Assembly: GCF_000699445.3 (NCBI RefSeq)
Contig: NC_067196.1
Coordinates: forward strand, 43,677,806 to 43,741,805
Length of the DNA: 64,000 bases
Direction: 5' to 3'
Source: Schistosoma haematobium
Lineage: Eukaryota > Platyhelminthes > Trematoda > Strigeidida > Schistosomatidae
Shown here: one piece after another, positions 36,040 through 47,350 of the stretch
How positions within the stretch are numbered: position 1 is the stretch's first letter
Layout: every line of letters starts with the position of its first letter
Translations under genes and position numbers: made by a program
The notes under the pieces: model-generated
Databases searched by the model: none
What the model saw: only the letters and a program-made list of their open reading frames with translations
Told to the model about the DNA's origin: nothing

Positions 36040-36212
36040 CATTGACACCGTTGGATGCCGGTTCAATGGTCTAGAGGTTAGGCATGGGCGTGCGAGACCG
36101 ATAGATCCTGGATGCGCACCACTGGGGAATCCTACAAGGGGACGAAATGGCCGTCCAGTGCTTCCAAGTTTTCCATGATGGTCTATCTACAATCGACTCA
36201 TGATCATAACTA
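36040..36212 (+). mobile_element. Hammerhead SINE, internal deletion of box B
   Basis: The head GGATGCCGGTTCAATGGTCT is intact, but the sequence jumps from GATAGATCCTGG to ATGCGCACC, removing box B. The core reads CTGGGGA instead of CTGAGGA, with GGACGAAAT and GTCCAGTGC following. A dead copy. Confidence 0.75.
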
Positions 36213-36534
36213 ATGCAATAGACATTTATTTAACAATATTTATTCAGTCGAAACACTCTTTTCTGATAATAGTTTTATATGAAAGTAGAACAGAAATGAG
36301 AACAGGATGTAACTTTCAGGAGATCACTAAACAATTAGCTCGCATTAAATATTAATTATGTACAAATTATGAGCTTATATATTCATATTAGCGCAAATCC
36401 CTATTATAAGGGCTAGTTTTAATACTGCATATTTCCCAATTGTTCTTTTGTCACTGAAATTCCGTATAAACAAACATTCTTAATAAACATTTATCAATTC
36501 AAACAATAATCTAAATTTAGTTTATTCAATTATT

Positions 36535-36840
36535 TATTTTGTGGTGTGGATTACTTATATCCACATAAGTAGTATATAACGATAGTCAGACATAGAATGT
36601 ATTTCAGTAAAAGATCGGTAAGGAAAGAAAGGAAACGGAAAAATGCATGAACAATGAAATCTGAGACAATGGACTGATATTTGCAGAAGGAACAGTAAAA
36701 TTTGAGACGATGGATTGATATTTTGCAAATTACCTATTTACTATATGGTTCTCAGATTTTATTGACATATTCTGTAATTTCGTGTCAAATACACTCGATT
36801 GTCCCCACTCGTGTTCTTGTTCACTACAATTTCACAAGAT
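36535..36840 (+). repeat. Dispersed repeat D1, copy 1
   Basis: It matches 42895-43235: shared words include ACTTATAT-CACATAAGTA, CATTTTGCAAATTAC-like, AGATTTTATT and TGTCAAATACACTCGATTGT followed by CCCC. It resembles a moderately old LTR or UTR repeat; no ORF is conserved. Confidence 0.6.
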
Positions 36841-37244
36841 GTGCATTGTATGTATTTCAGTGATATGAATTAAAAAGAAAAAAAGAAATGGGAATAAGGG
36901 TTAAAACAATTTTCGTCATATTCATATGTTTCTCTTTATAATTTATTTATTAAATTTCTAACCTCACTGGAGGCGTATCTAAGGTGAACTCATTTGTTTT
37001 AAGAATCATTAAAATTGATATAGGACTTCTTCAAACAAACAGAAAAAAAACGTTTATGAATATCTGTATGTGGTTTAATTTAATGCGTTTTATTGAAATA
37101 AAATAAATTTAATTATAGGTCATAGAAAATTTGATAATTTTCAAAATATTTTAAAGTTTATGATATGCCAGAGTTATAAAAATGTAAACTAATGATTGTT
37201 TGTGTAAAGGTTTAAATAACATTGTACTAATTTAATAATTGAAT

Positions 37245-37462
37245 TCATGAGTTAATTGAACCTAGATCATCATGGAAAATCTGGAAATACCGGACGTCCG
37301 TTTCATTTTATTATATGACTCCTGGGTTAGAATCTTGCGAAGCGGGATCATAAATGCACACTGCTGAGAAGTCCCATACTATAGATGAAACGACCATTCA
37401 ATGTTCCCAAGTTTTTCACGGTGGTTTAGCTTCAATTGACTGATGAATTCAATTATTAAGTT
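37245..37462. mobile_element. Hammerhead SINE, head-to-head composite
   Basis: A minus-oriented tail (TTCATGAGTTAATTGAACCT ... GGACGTCCGTTTCAT) joins near 37317 to a plus copy that starts at box B (CCTGGGTTAGAATCTTGCG) and runs through CTGAGAAGTCCC...GATGAAAC to the tail. Both are diverged. Confidence 0.7.
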
Positions 37463-38029
37463 ACTACAATCTTCACAAAACTCCTCTAATTATAATATTT
37501 TATTCTTTTTGCAACGAAAAGATCCTAAATGTGATTGAATACTTGATTATTAATGAAGGAGGCTAATAATTGAGGAGTAATAAAGAAACGATTATCCAAT
37601 AGTTTTTGATTGATAGTGATCTTTCAAAGGATTAAATCGAATTTAAATTTAGAACTATTATTTCTGTAAATCCACGAATATTCAAGTCATAAACCCATTG
37701 TAAGCAAGAAAATTGGATTGAGCTGTTTATTCATTGTATAGCTTTCTGAATAAAAATGGATTAATTTGATGACGGACTTCAAATCAGTTTATGATGAAAC
37801 AATCAGATTCATAATTACTGTCATCAAAATATTGAGTCTAGAACTGAATAAACATTTATCTTGCTATTTATGTCAAATTACTTAACTGAATAAATATTAT
37901 GCTTAAGGATTAATTATAATGATTTATTCACTAGGTGTTCAGTATTATTTATTACTAAAACTGGAAAAATTTTTTAAATAAAGTGGAATATATTCATTAG
38001 ATTTGGAGCATTATTTCATTATCGGAAGG

Positions 38030-38112
38030 AGGGTTTTATGGAGATTGTAGTAATTTAATAGTTGAGTTGATGAATTGATTAAAGCTAGACCACCATTGTA
38101 AACCTGGAAGCA
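38030..38112 (-). mobile_element. Hammerhead SINE 3' tail fragment
   Basis: GATTGTAGTAATTTAATAGT and AAAGCTAGACCACCATTG are the inverted 3' tail; it stops at the ribozyme-proximal CTGGAAGCAC. A very diverged further piece may lie at 38330-38400 (AAGGACGAAATCGC ... CTTCCATG). Confidence 0.6.
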
Positions 38113-39134
38113 CAATTAAAATTTGTTATACAGGTCAACTATAAATATCTTGAAATAGTTCTAATAAAATAAAAATGAAAATGATCTAACTGACCATTCC
38201 TATTTCTCTTTCGGTTCCGTATCCTTAACAGCTCCATATTGTAAAGTGGATGAAGTTTGAGATATGTATCACTACATTTTGAGTTAGTGGAATGAATATA
38301 CAAAAGATCCAATTCCATAAAGGACTGTGTCGTCTAACTACTGAAGAGGAGGAAAGAAGGACGAAATCGCTTTCAGTCTTCCATGCTCTTCAACGCTTTT
38401 TCATATGATATCAGCTGATTCGAATAATACTATTTCACACTTGAATTATCTCTACAATTCACTTTACTGAACGATTTTTCTCATTTTCTGACTATGACTA
38501 AGTTTTATTTCCTTTTTAAAGTTTGGAACAAGCCCCAAAAATATCTATTTTCTTTGGTATTATAACAATTTTTTAAGTCAAATATAGTCCTTGACCTGAC
38601 AAGAAAAAATAACTGTTCGTAAGAATAAGCCTTTTAGACTACAAACTTGAATTTCATACCGGTTAACCAATAAACGAATTCTAGTGATAATTAACCCTGT
38701 ATTAGTAATTAAATTAATATTTATAAATTTAGAGTGAGATTTATTATGCTGGAACTTGATCAACCGTAAGAATCTATGTTTCATCTCGTAATTAGCCATA
38801 CCACTATTCCTCAAGACATTGATTTGAATTTTGTCACTTACTCATACAACTAAATGTAAGTAGAATAAGTCTGCTAAAATGTCTAAAATGGTTCTAATTA
38901 TAAATGGATTTAATCCTTAAATAACACTCTATTCTGTTAAGCTGAGGTCCAAAAGTATTATTATTATTATGAATATTTAAAAGTTAATTCGATTTCTGTT
39001 GTAAGTCAATATACGTTTATCTTAAGTAATTCGATTATAACCAATTTACTAAATTTACAATTGAATGACAATTAAAGTTTACAATTTTGCTCTCATAAAC
39101 TAATCTTTCATTTTAATTATCATTACTCACTTAC

Positions 39135-39182
39135 GCCTGTTACTCCTCGTGAAGGAGCATAGGCCGCTCACCAGCATTCTCA
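39135..39182 (-). mobile_element. RTE 3'-terminal fragment
   Basis: TTACGCCTGTTACTCCTCGT followed by GAAGGAGCATAGGCC is the extreme 3' end also seen at 50738 and 61996; nothing else of the element remains. Confidence 0.6.
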
Positions 39183-39499
39183 TATTTAAAACAAATTAAA
39201 ATGAACAATGATATTTTTTTTATTTTCCCTAAGAGTTTGTCATAAATATGTAATTGTATTCATAACAAAAAGATTTTATATTTGTACAAGTTCAATTATC
39301 CTTTGAGTTCTAGACAGAATTAGGTTTATTTTATTTAGCGAAATGAGAAAAAGAGGTACTATTTAATTGGTAACCGAGGATATAAACTGGCTAGATTTAA
39401 AATAGCCATATATTATTGAAAAAACAAATTGTACTACTAAAAAATTGCAAGAACCGGTCAATCATCTGTAGGTTACAACACGTTTTATTTTATTAGTTT

Positions 39500-40070
39500 A
39501 TTTAAACACATAAACCTTTGTATAAAGAGGCACCAAATAGATATGCACCATATAAATCACTCGATTTTTGTGAGGGTTGGGATACTGTCCGAACACCCAA
39601 ATCGAAGCAGATGGTTTTCTTAGAGGGCCACTCACCGAGGCTTTGGCCTAAAGATCCGATTAACAAGACAGTGGAGCAACGCAAAGAGATGCAGCCCCAT
39701 GGTAGTCGGTGACCAAAAATTGGTTCATACGCCAGTCGTTTCCTTAGGATTTTGGAGCCTATATGTACCATTGGTTTGTAATCAGCGTTTTCCAACTCCC
39801 CTAAGTGGATCCTTCGTATCCACCAACCCAGTTAGAGCGTCATGCATTCGCTTTTTGTCCTTTCAATTACGTAAACAACACCCCTGTTCTGGGAAGGCAG
39901 TGAATAGGAATTCCCTGGTAGTGGTGTATACGCGTGGCCATGTGACAGTATTTCAAGAGACAGAGAGAGGTGACTCTCTCCACACTTGAGATTATACTTC
40001 TGGGGATCAGGTTACACTGTGCTATAAGTTTAAAGGTTGTCCGAATCTTAACCGATAGATCATACATTAA
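39500..40070 (-). repeat. Dispersed repeat D3, long copy
   Basis: About 330 bp match 49547-49925 (for example AAGCAGATGGTTTTCTTAG, ATTGGTTCATACGCCA, ACCATTGGTTTGTAATCAGC). The open minus-strand frames of both copies translate similarly (MENADYKPMVH ... TICFDLGVR), so it may derive from an element ORF or LTR. This copy has about 130 bp (39841-39970) absent from the other. On the minus strand it ends in an AAATAAA-rich tail. Confidence 0.6.
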
Positions 40071-40879
40071 GTGGTCGTCGTTTGATTAGATATGTAAAAA
40101 TCATTGATTCACAGGCTGATATGATTGTAACAACTTTACATAACGTAGAAGAAAAACGTTTCCAAAACGGTTGCATTGTAGTATCGTTAACCCCAATACA
40201 AAGATTTAGATCTGAGAAAATCTATTTCTTCAGTTATCAGATTTATGTCTTAAATAAGTAGGAAAGTGTCTAGATTTTCCAGAACAGATATACTATTTTC
40301 TCTGGTTTACAAAACATGATTTCAAAAGATTGTGGAGAAAGTATTTATGAAATCACTTGCATCTAAGAAAATTAAACAATGAATAAGAGATTGTTTATTT
40401 CATTTGCGTGTCTGTAAATGATTTTATAATAATATTTCAATAAGTTGTTGTACTGTCGAAACTGTAATATCGTTTGCTATAAATTAAGTTACCTTTTTGT
40501 TCCAAGGTTGATTGGCACAGTATCACATCCTGAATGTAATTTATTGACATGTGTAAGTGAATTTTCATGATAACTAGACTATAATGACTTCCGACTTAAA
40601 TTCATGTTTTTTCCTAATGTGATAGACAAATTTTAGCCATAGTCCGCTAGTCAATTGTGATAAACATACTACAGTTTTACTGAGTATAATGTTAAAAGCA
40701 AGATAGATGCGAAAAATAAGATATTGGCAACATCTTTACACGTAAATATCAATGAATTTATGGGCAAGAAATGGCCTGAACCAAAATATGACATTTGCTC
40801 AGTTCGTATTAATTTTGAGTGGTTCATTATCTAATATTAATTTTTCATAAACACGAAACCTCATTGTTTAGTAATTTTA

Positions 40880-41105
40880 TTACGTTTTGAATAACTCAAT
40901 TTTTTATGAGTATAACGGGTATTATTGTTTCTATAATCTAGTGAGAAGACGGAGTTTACCAAGACTATGTGATGTATTCGCGCAATACATTTCGTACAAT
41001 CTGATTAGGCATTTATTTATTGAGTTATTTATGTATGAAAAAGTGAAAGTCAATGAGAAGAGTTGGAAGTTGAAAAAGGATTTAAGGGAAGAAATATATT
41101 AATCT
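40880..41105 (-). repeat. Penelope-like element 3' UTR fragment
   Basis: GAAGACGGAGTTTACCAAGA and GTGATGTATTCGCGCAATAC match 43383-43430, which lies just downstream (minus strand) of the PLE endonuclease remnant. This is therefore inferred to be another PLE 3' end. The plus ORF over it is incidental. Confidence 0.45.
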
Positions 41106-41394
41106 CACCACTTTGGATACTAACTCAGTCTAACCAAGCAAAATTTAGTGTATGTAAAAAGTGTTTTTAAACATGCATTTGGAGGAGAGCATTAACATTT
41201 CGTATGGCTAAGCCCAGGTACTCTCCCTAGAAACTTTTTCTCAAAACCATGAAGTTTGGGTTAGTGCCAATCTTATGATGTGTTTCAACTTTGTTTGACA
41301 GTGAAAAAATATTGATGTTTGTCATCTGCTCTTAATGGATCATTTGGTTTGATGTTTTTGTATGTAAGTGCTCAGCCACTCTGCTTTGCAAACC

Positions 41395-41690
41395 ACTACT
41401 ATTCCTTCTTATGAATGCGTCCACACACAGCAGTGCCCATCCACGATTCCGCCTCGTGAGATTCGAACCCTCGATCTATCGGTCTCGCGCGCGAACGCTT
41501 AACCTTTAGACCACTGAGTCGGCATCCAATGCTGCTAATGTTTAACTTCAACTAATCAACGAAATTGAGTGACACATCCACCATTGTCTTCAGTGAGTCA
41601 CTATCTCACAACATACCCGGTTGAACTCCACTTGTCTCTGCTTCTCCCTAGAACTCCAGGAAATAACCCTTGAAGCCAGTCACTAGTGAG
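41395..41690 (-). mobile_element. Hammerhead SINE, 5' half
   Basis: A minus-strand copy with box B (GATTCGAACCCTCG inverted), box A and the 5' unit (GTGAGTCACTATCTCACAAC). It stops at the ribozyme: only CAGCAGTGC remains at 41440. Confidence 0.75.
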
Positions 41691-41702
41691 CATATGTTGA
41701 TT

Positions 41703-41950
41703 AATATCGGAAGGGGTTTTGCTGGTATTATAGTAATTTCAATAGTTGAGATCGTGAGTCAATTTAAGCTAGACCACCATGAAAACCTAGGAGCACTGGA
41801 CGGCCGTTTCGTCGTGTTGTAGGATTCCTCAGCAGTGCGCATCCACGATCCCGCCTCGCGGCCGTCCAGTACTTCCAGGTTTTCCATGGTGGTCTAGCTT
41901 CAATTGACTCATGATCTCAACTTTTGAATTTGCTATAATATGCACAAAAC
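41703..41950. mobile_element. Hammerhead SINE, head-to-head composite
   Basis: A minus copy (tail at 41703, ribozyme region 41793-41840 with CTGAGGA and GAAAC intact but stem II broken) ends at CCCGCCTCGC. It is joined directly at 41857 to a plus copy starting GGCCGTCCAG, that is inside ribozyme stem III, which runs to the tail. The outer tails form inverted repeats of about 60 bp. Confidence 0.8.
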
Positions 41951-42894
41951 TCCTTCAAATATTATTAACCTTGATTATAAGTTGAAAGTTCTGACTTTAT
42001 TAGACTAATGAAATCCACTACATATCTTCACTGACTTTTGTGTATTACATACAATCATGCAGAAAATTTTTAACCATTTTCATAAATATAAGAAAAGAGT
42101 GTATTATACATGCAATGAACAAAACTTTGAGAATATAAGCTCATCAAATCAATGATATTATTACTATTAGGTTGGATTTCAATGTAAATCAAAAATCATT
42201 ATGTCTCATGTACAAAGTATAAACCATATACAAAGTGTCTGTAACAGAATTAATATGTACTGTTCAAACAACAGTATAGTTATTATTAATTATTTGAGAT
42301 TAAAGTGTTAAACTAATTGCTCATGTACTCTGATATCCGGAATCGTATGTGAAAATTGTATAGGTCATGTTTACATTAATTAATTGAATGATCAGTTGAA
42401 TGTTTTAAATATTCGTTTACGAACTGTCAGCAATTTATTGACTATAGATTTGATTGGCATTTCACATTGTCAGAAAAGTGCTCTTATTCTTATGAATATC
42501 TACTGAATTAGTAGGTATCATTACCAAGGTTTGACTTGATAATTTCGAATAAGTTGAGCATTGGGTAAATTGTTATAAATAAATAATACATTCGTAATAT
42601 CCCAATTAGTAGAAAATCTGATTTTTATACTCATTGGGCTATTACAAATATATTATTTATTTATCTACTGAATTGTTTTTTCAACTACCTAAGGTTCCTT
42701 AGCCTTTGAAAGATTTGTTATCATATGGATAAACTAAACGCCCTTAAAAGTACAATACAAAAGTACAGTACAATGATTATCCGTATGAAAACGTCAAATT
42801 GAGTTTTAATTTTTTAGAAGTCATTTCGTCTTTCTTTCTACCATTATCATATAAGAACGGCTTTATGATGAAGTGTAGTAATTTTCGAATTACT

Positions 42895-43235
42895 ACTGTT
42901 AACATTAAATCCATAATAATTTTGTTCCTAATATACTGAATTTAGTTGTAATGTGGTAAGTGCTACTTATATGGACATAAGTATTACACAATGTTAGTGG
43001 TGAACAGAAGGTCTGGCAGCAGAGAGACAAGAGGATCGAACAGTAAAGAATGGAAACAGGATGCAATTCGTATGAAAATGCAAGAACACTGAAGTCTGAG
43101 TCATTATGAGACAACTGATGGACATTTTGCAAATTACGTATATACTATTTGATTGTTAGATTTTATTAACAAGTCCTGTAATTTTGTGTCAAATACATTC
43201 GATTGTCCCCAGTCCCATTCTGTTTACTACAGTAA
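42895..43235 (+). repeat. Dispersed repeat D1, copy 2
   Basis: Partner of 36535-36840 (shared TTTTGTGTCAAATACATTCG). It sits about 100 bp from the 3' end of the PLE remnant. The minus ORF at 42905-43132 lies inside it and is not conserved in copy 1. Confidence 0.6.
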
Positions 43236-43334
43236 TACTTATTAGAAAGTCTGTGTGGGTATTAACCCAAACAAACATAACGAACTACAACACTTATCAT
43301 TTTGACCTCTCACACCTCAATATTATTGTGATGT

Positions 43335-44106
43335 AGAAATTTAAAGCAATTAGTCCCGTTTATAAATTTCGATAGAACAATAAGAAGACGGAGTTTATCC
43401 TAAAAATGTGATGTATTTGCGCTAAACATTTCGAAAAATCTGATCACACATATACTTGTCAGGGCATTTTTATATGAAAATTAATAAAGGTCAATTAAAT
43501 AAAAGTTCAATTAAAGTAACAAAGGGGAGAGAAAGAATAAGAGATTGTCGCGTTATCCTAGGCCATAGAATGACTTAAGGATTACCAAGGTAAATTCAAG
43601 GTTACGACAAATTGTTTTTGTACACATAAGGGGGGTTTAAATTTACGAATAACCAAGACTTCAATAAACTTAAGAATTCGTCCTTGACAATTTCTATACA
43701 ACATTCTAAATGCTGTATTAATGTTAATTTTGTGCCCCGTCTCAATTATATGTTTCACTATCGACGAACTTGGTTTTCTACCTCCTACATTGATTGGACC
43801 ATTTGACACACATTGATTTTGAAGCCATCTAGGCACATGTTCAATGACCCTTGATTGCATTGTTCGATAACTCCTCCCTATGTATGTGTGTCCACACAAA
43901 CATGTAAATTGGTAAATACAATGGGATGTGACGTAATCATTTGTGCATTGTTTGGGTCTATTAGGAATCATGGCCTTAGACTTTTCAATCACTACCAACT
44001 GAGCAGCTTAATACTTATTCTCGATGGCTGCTTTCACTCTCTGCCTTAAAACTATACTGTTAGATTCGCCTCTATATGGTAGATTGATATAAACTTTTTT
44101 GTAAAA
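43335..44106 (-). pseudogene. Penelope-like element, GIY-YIG endonuclease domain and 3' UTR (lineage B)
   Basis: PLE proteins join a reverse transcriptase to a C-terminal GIY-YIG endonuclease that nicks the target. From 44106 downward the frame reads Y-I-N-L-P-Y-R-G-E-S and R-Q-R-V-K-A-A-I-E-N-K-Y, then a TAA (44010-44008), then A-A-Q-L-V-V-I-E-K. It continues C-I-Y-Q-F-T-C-L-C-G-H-T-Y-I-G-R (the GIY-YIG core with paired cysteines), R-V-I-E-H, S-I-V-K-H-I-I-E-T-G-H, and ends L-C-V-Q-K-Q-F-V-V-T-L-N-L-P-W at 43582. The catalytic region after the stop is intact. The RT is missing, and the stop makes this copy defective. The 3' UTR runs to about 43335. Confidence 0.8.
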
Positions 44107-44214
44107 GTACTAATTCCGTGAGGAAATGTGAACACAGTTAATAAAAAGGTTATAATACTAGATTACGTAATATGAATAATAACAATGGATTTGGTGAATA
44201 TAATAAGATGATTA

Positions 44215-44320
44215 AAATAAATTAGAACTTTCGTCTAAATTTGAACGAATAGTTTCACAATATTTGGGCGCCGAGTTAAAATTCATTCGCTGAGATTTTA
44301 CAAATATATTCTTCTTTTTA
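44215..44320 (+). repeat. LTR-like repeat family, fragment
   Basis: AGTTTCACAATATTTGGGCG followed by CCGAGTT and GCTGAGATTTTACAAATATA matches 35480-35650. Confidence 0.5.
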
Positions 44321-44452
44321 GATGATTAAAATGATTAAAATGTTTTTGATATAATAATTAAAGGTCATAGAGGTGTAAAAAATAAAGTGATATGATGAGC
44401 GTTCATGAATAAAACAATGAGAATATAAGACATAAGTAAAGGGGGAATGCAG

Positions 44453-44474
44453 CAATAATAATAATAATAATAAC
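44453..44474. repeat. (AAT)n microsatellite
   Basis: About seven AAT/ATA units. Confidence 0.9.
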
Positions 44475-44956
44475 AATAGTAGGATAATCAAAATAATCCA
44501 AGGTAACGATAACGATAAGACGTACTTCTTTTGTACGCATAGTTCTGGTTTCAGCTCCTGGATGGTGAGAGCTTCGGCTATTTTTAAAAGTTGGATACGA
44601 AGAAATCTGGGTAGATTTGAACGAATATATATATATAATATCTACCGATTTCACTGAATTTTATTCAACCCTTTAGTTTGAACCTATCCATCTGCCTACT
44701 GGTTTGTGGTTAGCTTCGCTTATCATGCAAAATCGATTTGTAATGACAATTACTCTCATTCCACTATATTTCACCAAATATAGTAAACTGATTATTTATG
44801 TACGTTCAGTAGTTATTCAACTGTCATTTCAAGTGTTGTTCATACAAGACAGTCTTATATCTTTTATGTTACAGTTTATTCTGCAGCTTGGCAAAATCTA
44901 TCGTTACTAGACGAAATTAACATCCAAAGTGATGATAATCCTTAAGAAATTACATC

Positions 44957-44981
44957 ATATATATATATATATATATATATA
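44957..44981. repeat. (TA)n microsatellite
   Basis: About 12 TA units. Confidence 0.9.
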
Positions 44982-45404
44982 GTTTAAATAAAGTTCTTCA
45001 TCACCCACTAGTTCAAAGAAAGAAAAAACAAAATGCTCCTTAATTTAAAAAAAAACAAACAAACAATTTTCACTTGCCAAATTTAACACTTGAGTTACAT
45101 CAAACAAACAACAGCAAAAAAACACACAACCTAATCATAATGAGAATCTTTATGCGTAGGTGATTATCTTCCGATTGGTTATTGTTTGAAATTATAATTT
45201 TGACAAGGAATAGAAATAAAGCATTAAAAAAAAACAATGAAACATTAAATAGATAAATAGTTCATTGACAAAATAATTTACAATTACAGAAGAAAGATTT
45301 CCTCTAAAATATCACTGGTACAGATTTATTTAAGTTTGTTTTTATTCGAAATAGAATTCTTAATATACGTGAGTTATTTATACTAATTTTATTGTAATTT
45401 TGTA

Positions 45405-45720
45405 TGAATATTATGTTAATATCAGAAGGGGGTTTTGTGGATATTATAGTCATTTTAATAATTGAGATCATGAGTCAATTGAAGCTAGACCATTATGGAA
45501 AACTTGGAAGAACTGAACAGCCGTTTCGTCCTATTGTAGGGTTCCTCAGCAGCGCTCATCCACGATTCTGCCTTGAGAGATTCAAACCCACAATCTAACC
45601 TCTAGACCACTGAGTCGGCATCCAACTAATGCACAAAAATGAACGACACATCCATCATTGTCTTCACTGAGTGACTATCTCACAACAGACTTGGTTGAAC
45701 TCCACTGGTCACTGCTAGTG
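45405..45720 (-). mobile_element. Hammerhead SINE, near full-length minus copy
   Basis: From the tail (ATCAGAAGGGGGTTTTGTGG) through the ribozyme region (45510-45560, inverted) and an eroded tRNA head (box B lost its standard TTCGAA; box A GACCACTGAGTCGG inverted) to the 5' unit (GAGTGACTATCTCACAACAG). Catalytic boxes CTGAGGA and GAAAC are both intact; helix I has mismatches. This is the most complete single copy in the window. Confidence 0.8.
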
Positions 45721-46294
45721 TTAGTTGACAATTCATCATATTATTGTTTGCTCATGTAATTTATGTATGTTTTTAATAGATTAAAGTAATCAGAGAGAGA
45801 TTGTTGTTTTGTTTTTTTTTGTCTCTCAATCATTAATCAGAACTGAATAAAATAACAATTATGAATATAATGAATATTTTATATTGTTATTCATTAATTG
45901 GTGTAAACGATGTTAAATATTGAATATATTCAATAAACAGTATAGATTCAATGATGATAATATGCGTAAAATTTGAATAATCATTTGTACAATATTGAAA
46001 AAGGAATAATATACAGAGTAATAATAAAATATTGTTGTAATCAGAGATTGAACTTATTAAAGTTTAATTTGATGAGAACAAGTAGAAATATTTGGTTAAT
46101 CTTTAATATCTGTCCGTCCATTTTTAAAATTAAAATTTTTTCAAGGTTATATTATTTTTGTTTTAATCATTTTTAATAATAATTACGTTGTATGATAGAA
46201 AATATTTTGTTCTCATAGATAAAACACATGTTATCATATATGGTTAAATAGAAAACATACTTAGATACATAAAAATAAAATGTCTATTGTCAGT

Positions 46295-46515
46295 TTTGTA
46301 AATTGGTTGGAGTTAAACATTAACATCATTGGATGTCGGTTCAGTGATCTAGAGGCTAAGCGTTCACACGCGAGACTGATAGATCCTGGATTAGAATCTT
46401 GCGGGGGGCGGCATCGTGGATGCACTTTGCTGAGTCGTCCCATACTAGGACGAAACGGTCGTTCAAGGGTTTCTATGATGGCCTAACTTTAATTGACTCA
46501 TGAATTCAACTATTA
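46295..46515 (+). mobile_element. Hammerhead SINE, plus copy
   Basis: Box A region GGTTCAGTGATCTAGAGG, box B GGATTAGAATC, ribozyme words CTGAGTCGTCCCATACTAGG followed by ACGAAAC (stem II perfect, core A9 changed to C) and the tail TTTAATTGACTCATGAATTC. Confidence 0.75.
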
Positions 46516-46519
46516 GACA

Positions 46520-46820
46520 AAATGTCTGTCCAACTAAATGGACTTGGCTCACACGCCTTCCCCACCGCGCGTCCTTTTGCTTCGCTCTCTTCTATTCGCT
46601 TCATCCTTCTCACTTCCTGTCCAGATCAATATGTACAAAATATACGTATTCAAAACTTCATTCTCGTGTTTGACTTATTTAATTCCGTTATACACTAATG
46701 TGATTTAAGTCAATGATTTTATACAAGCTTAGACAATATGTATATTTCAATAACAATAAAACACCTGATATAACTGGAGTCAGATAGGTATCCATTTTGT
46801 GATATTGAATATCACAACTG
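46520..46820 (+). repeat. LTR-like repeat family, copy 2
   Basis: It matches 35080-35250 around TACGTATTCAAAACTTCATT and TTTATACAAGCTTAGACAAT. It begins directly after the SINE at 46295-46515. Confidence 0.45.
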
Positions 46821-47214
46821 GTAAGTAAAATGTTACTTTTTCAGTGAACTGAACTTCTATGCACACACAGATGGTAGGTATATAAGAAAAATTTATGTAG
46901 CAAAATACATTTATCTTGTTACCTTATATTGTACTTAACAATTAATAATTAATAGGATTAACAGCGTAAATATTATAATATCAGAATAATATCTACATTA
47001 TGATAAATTGTTTTCATATTTGAAATTAAGTAAATTATGTGAGAGTGAAACATTTAAAATCCAGTAAAAATAACTGAATAAATATTATTTAAATAGGTAT
47101 ACAAATGTTTTAGAATTATTTCCAAGTATTAATAATAATAGTAATAATAGCTTCTTATTTCTCCAGTGTTCATTCTACAGTAAATGTTTGTAAATTATCA
47201 GTAGTATATATCAG

Positions 47215-47350
47215 TTTTTGATTGAGACCATGAACCGATTGATGTTAGACCGCCTTTGAAAACCTGGAAGCATTGGATGGCCGTTTCGTCCTATTGTGGA
47301 AAGCCTCGGCAGTGCGCATTCACTATCCCTCTCACAGGATTTGAACCAAG
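47215..47350 (-). mobile_element. Hammerhead SINE, divergent subfamily fragment
   Basis: The tail reads TGAACCGATTGATGTTAGAC rather than TGAGTCAATTGAAGCTAGAC, the same variant as at 56745, so two tail subfamilies exist. The inverted ribozyme region follows, and the copy ends near box B (GGATTTGAACC). Confidence 0.7.
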
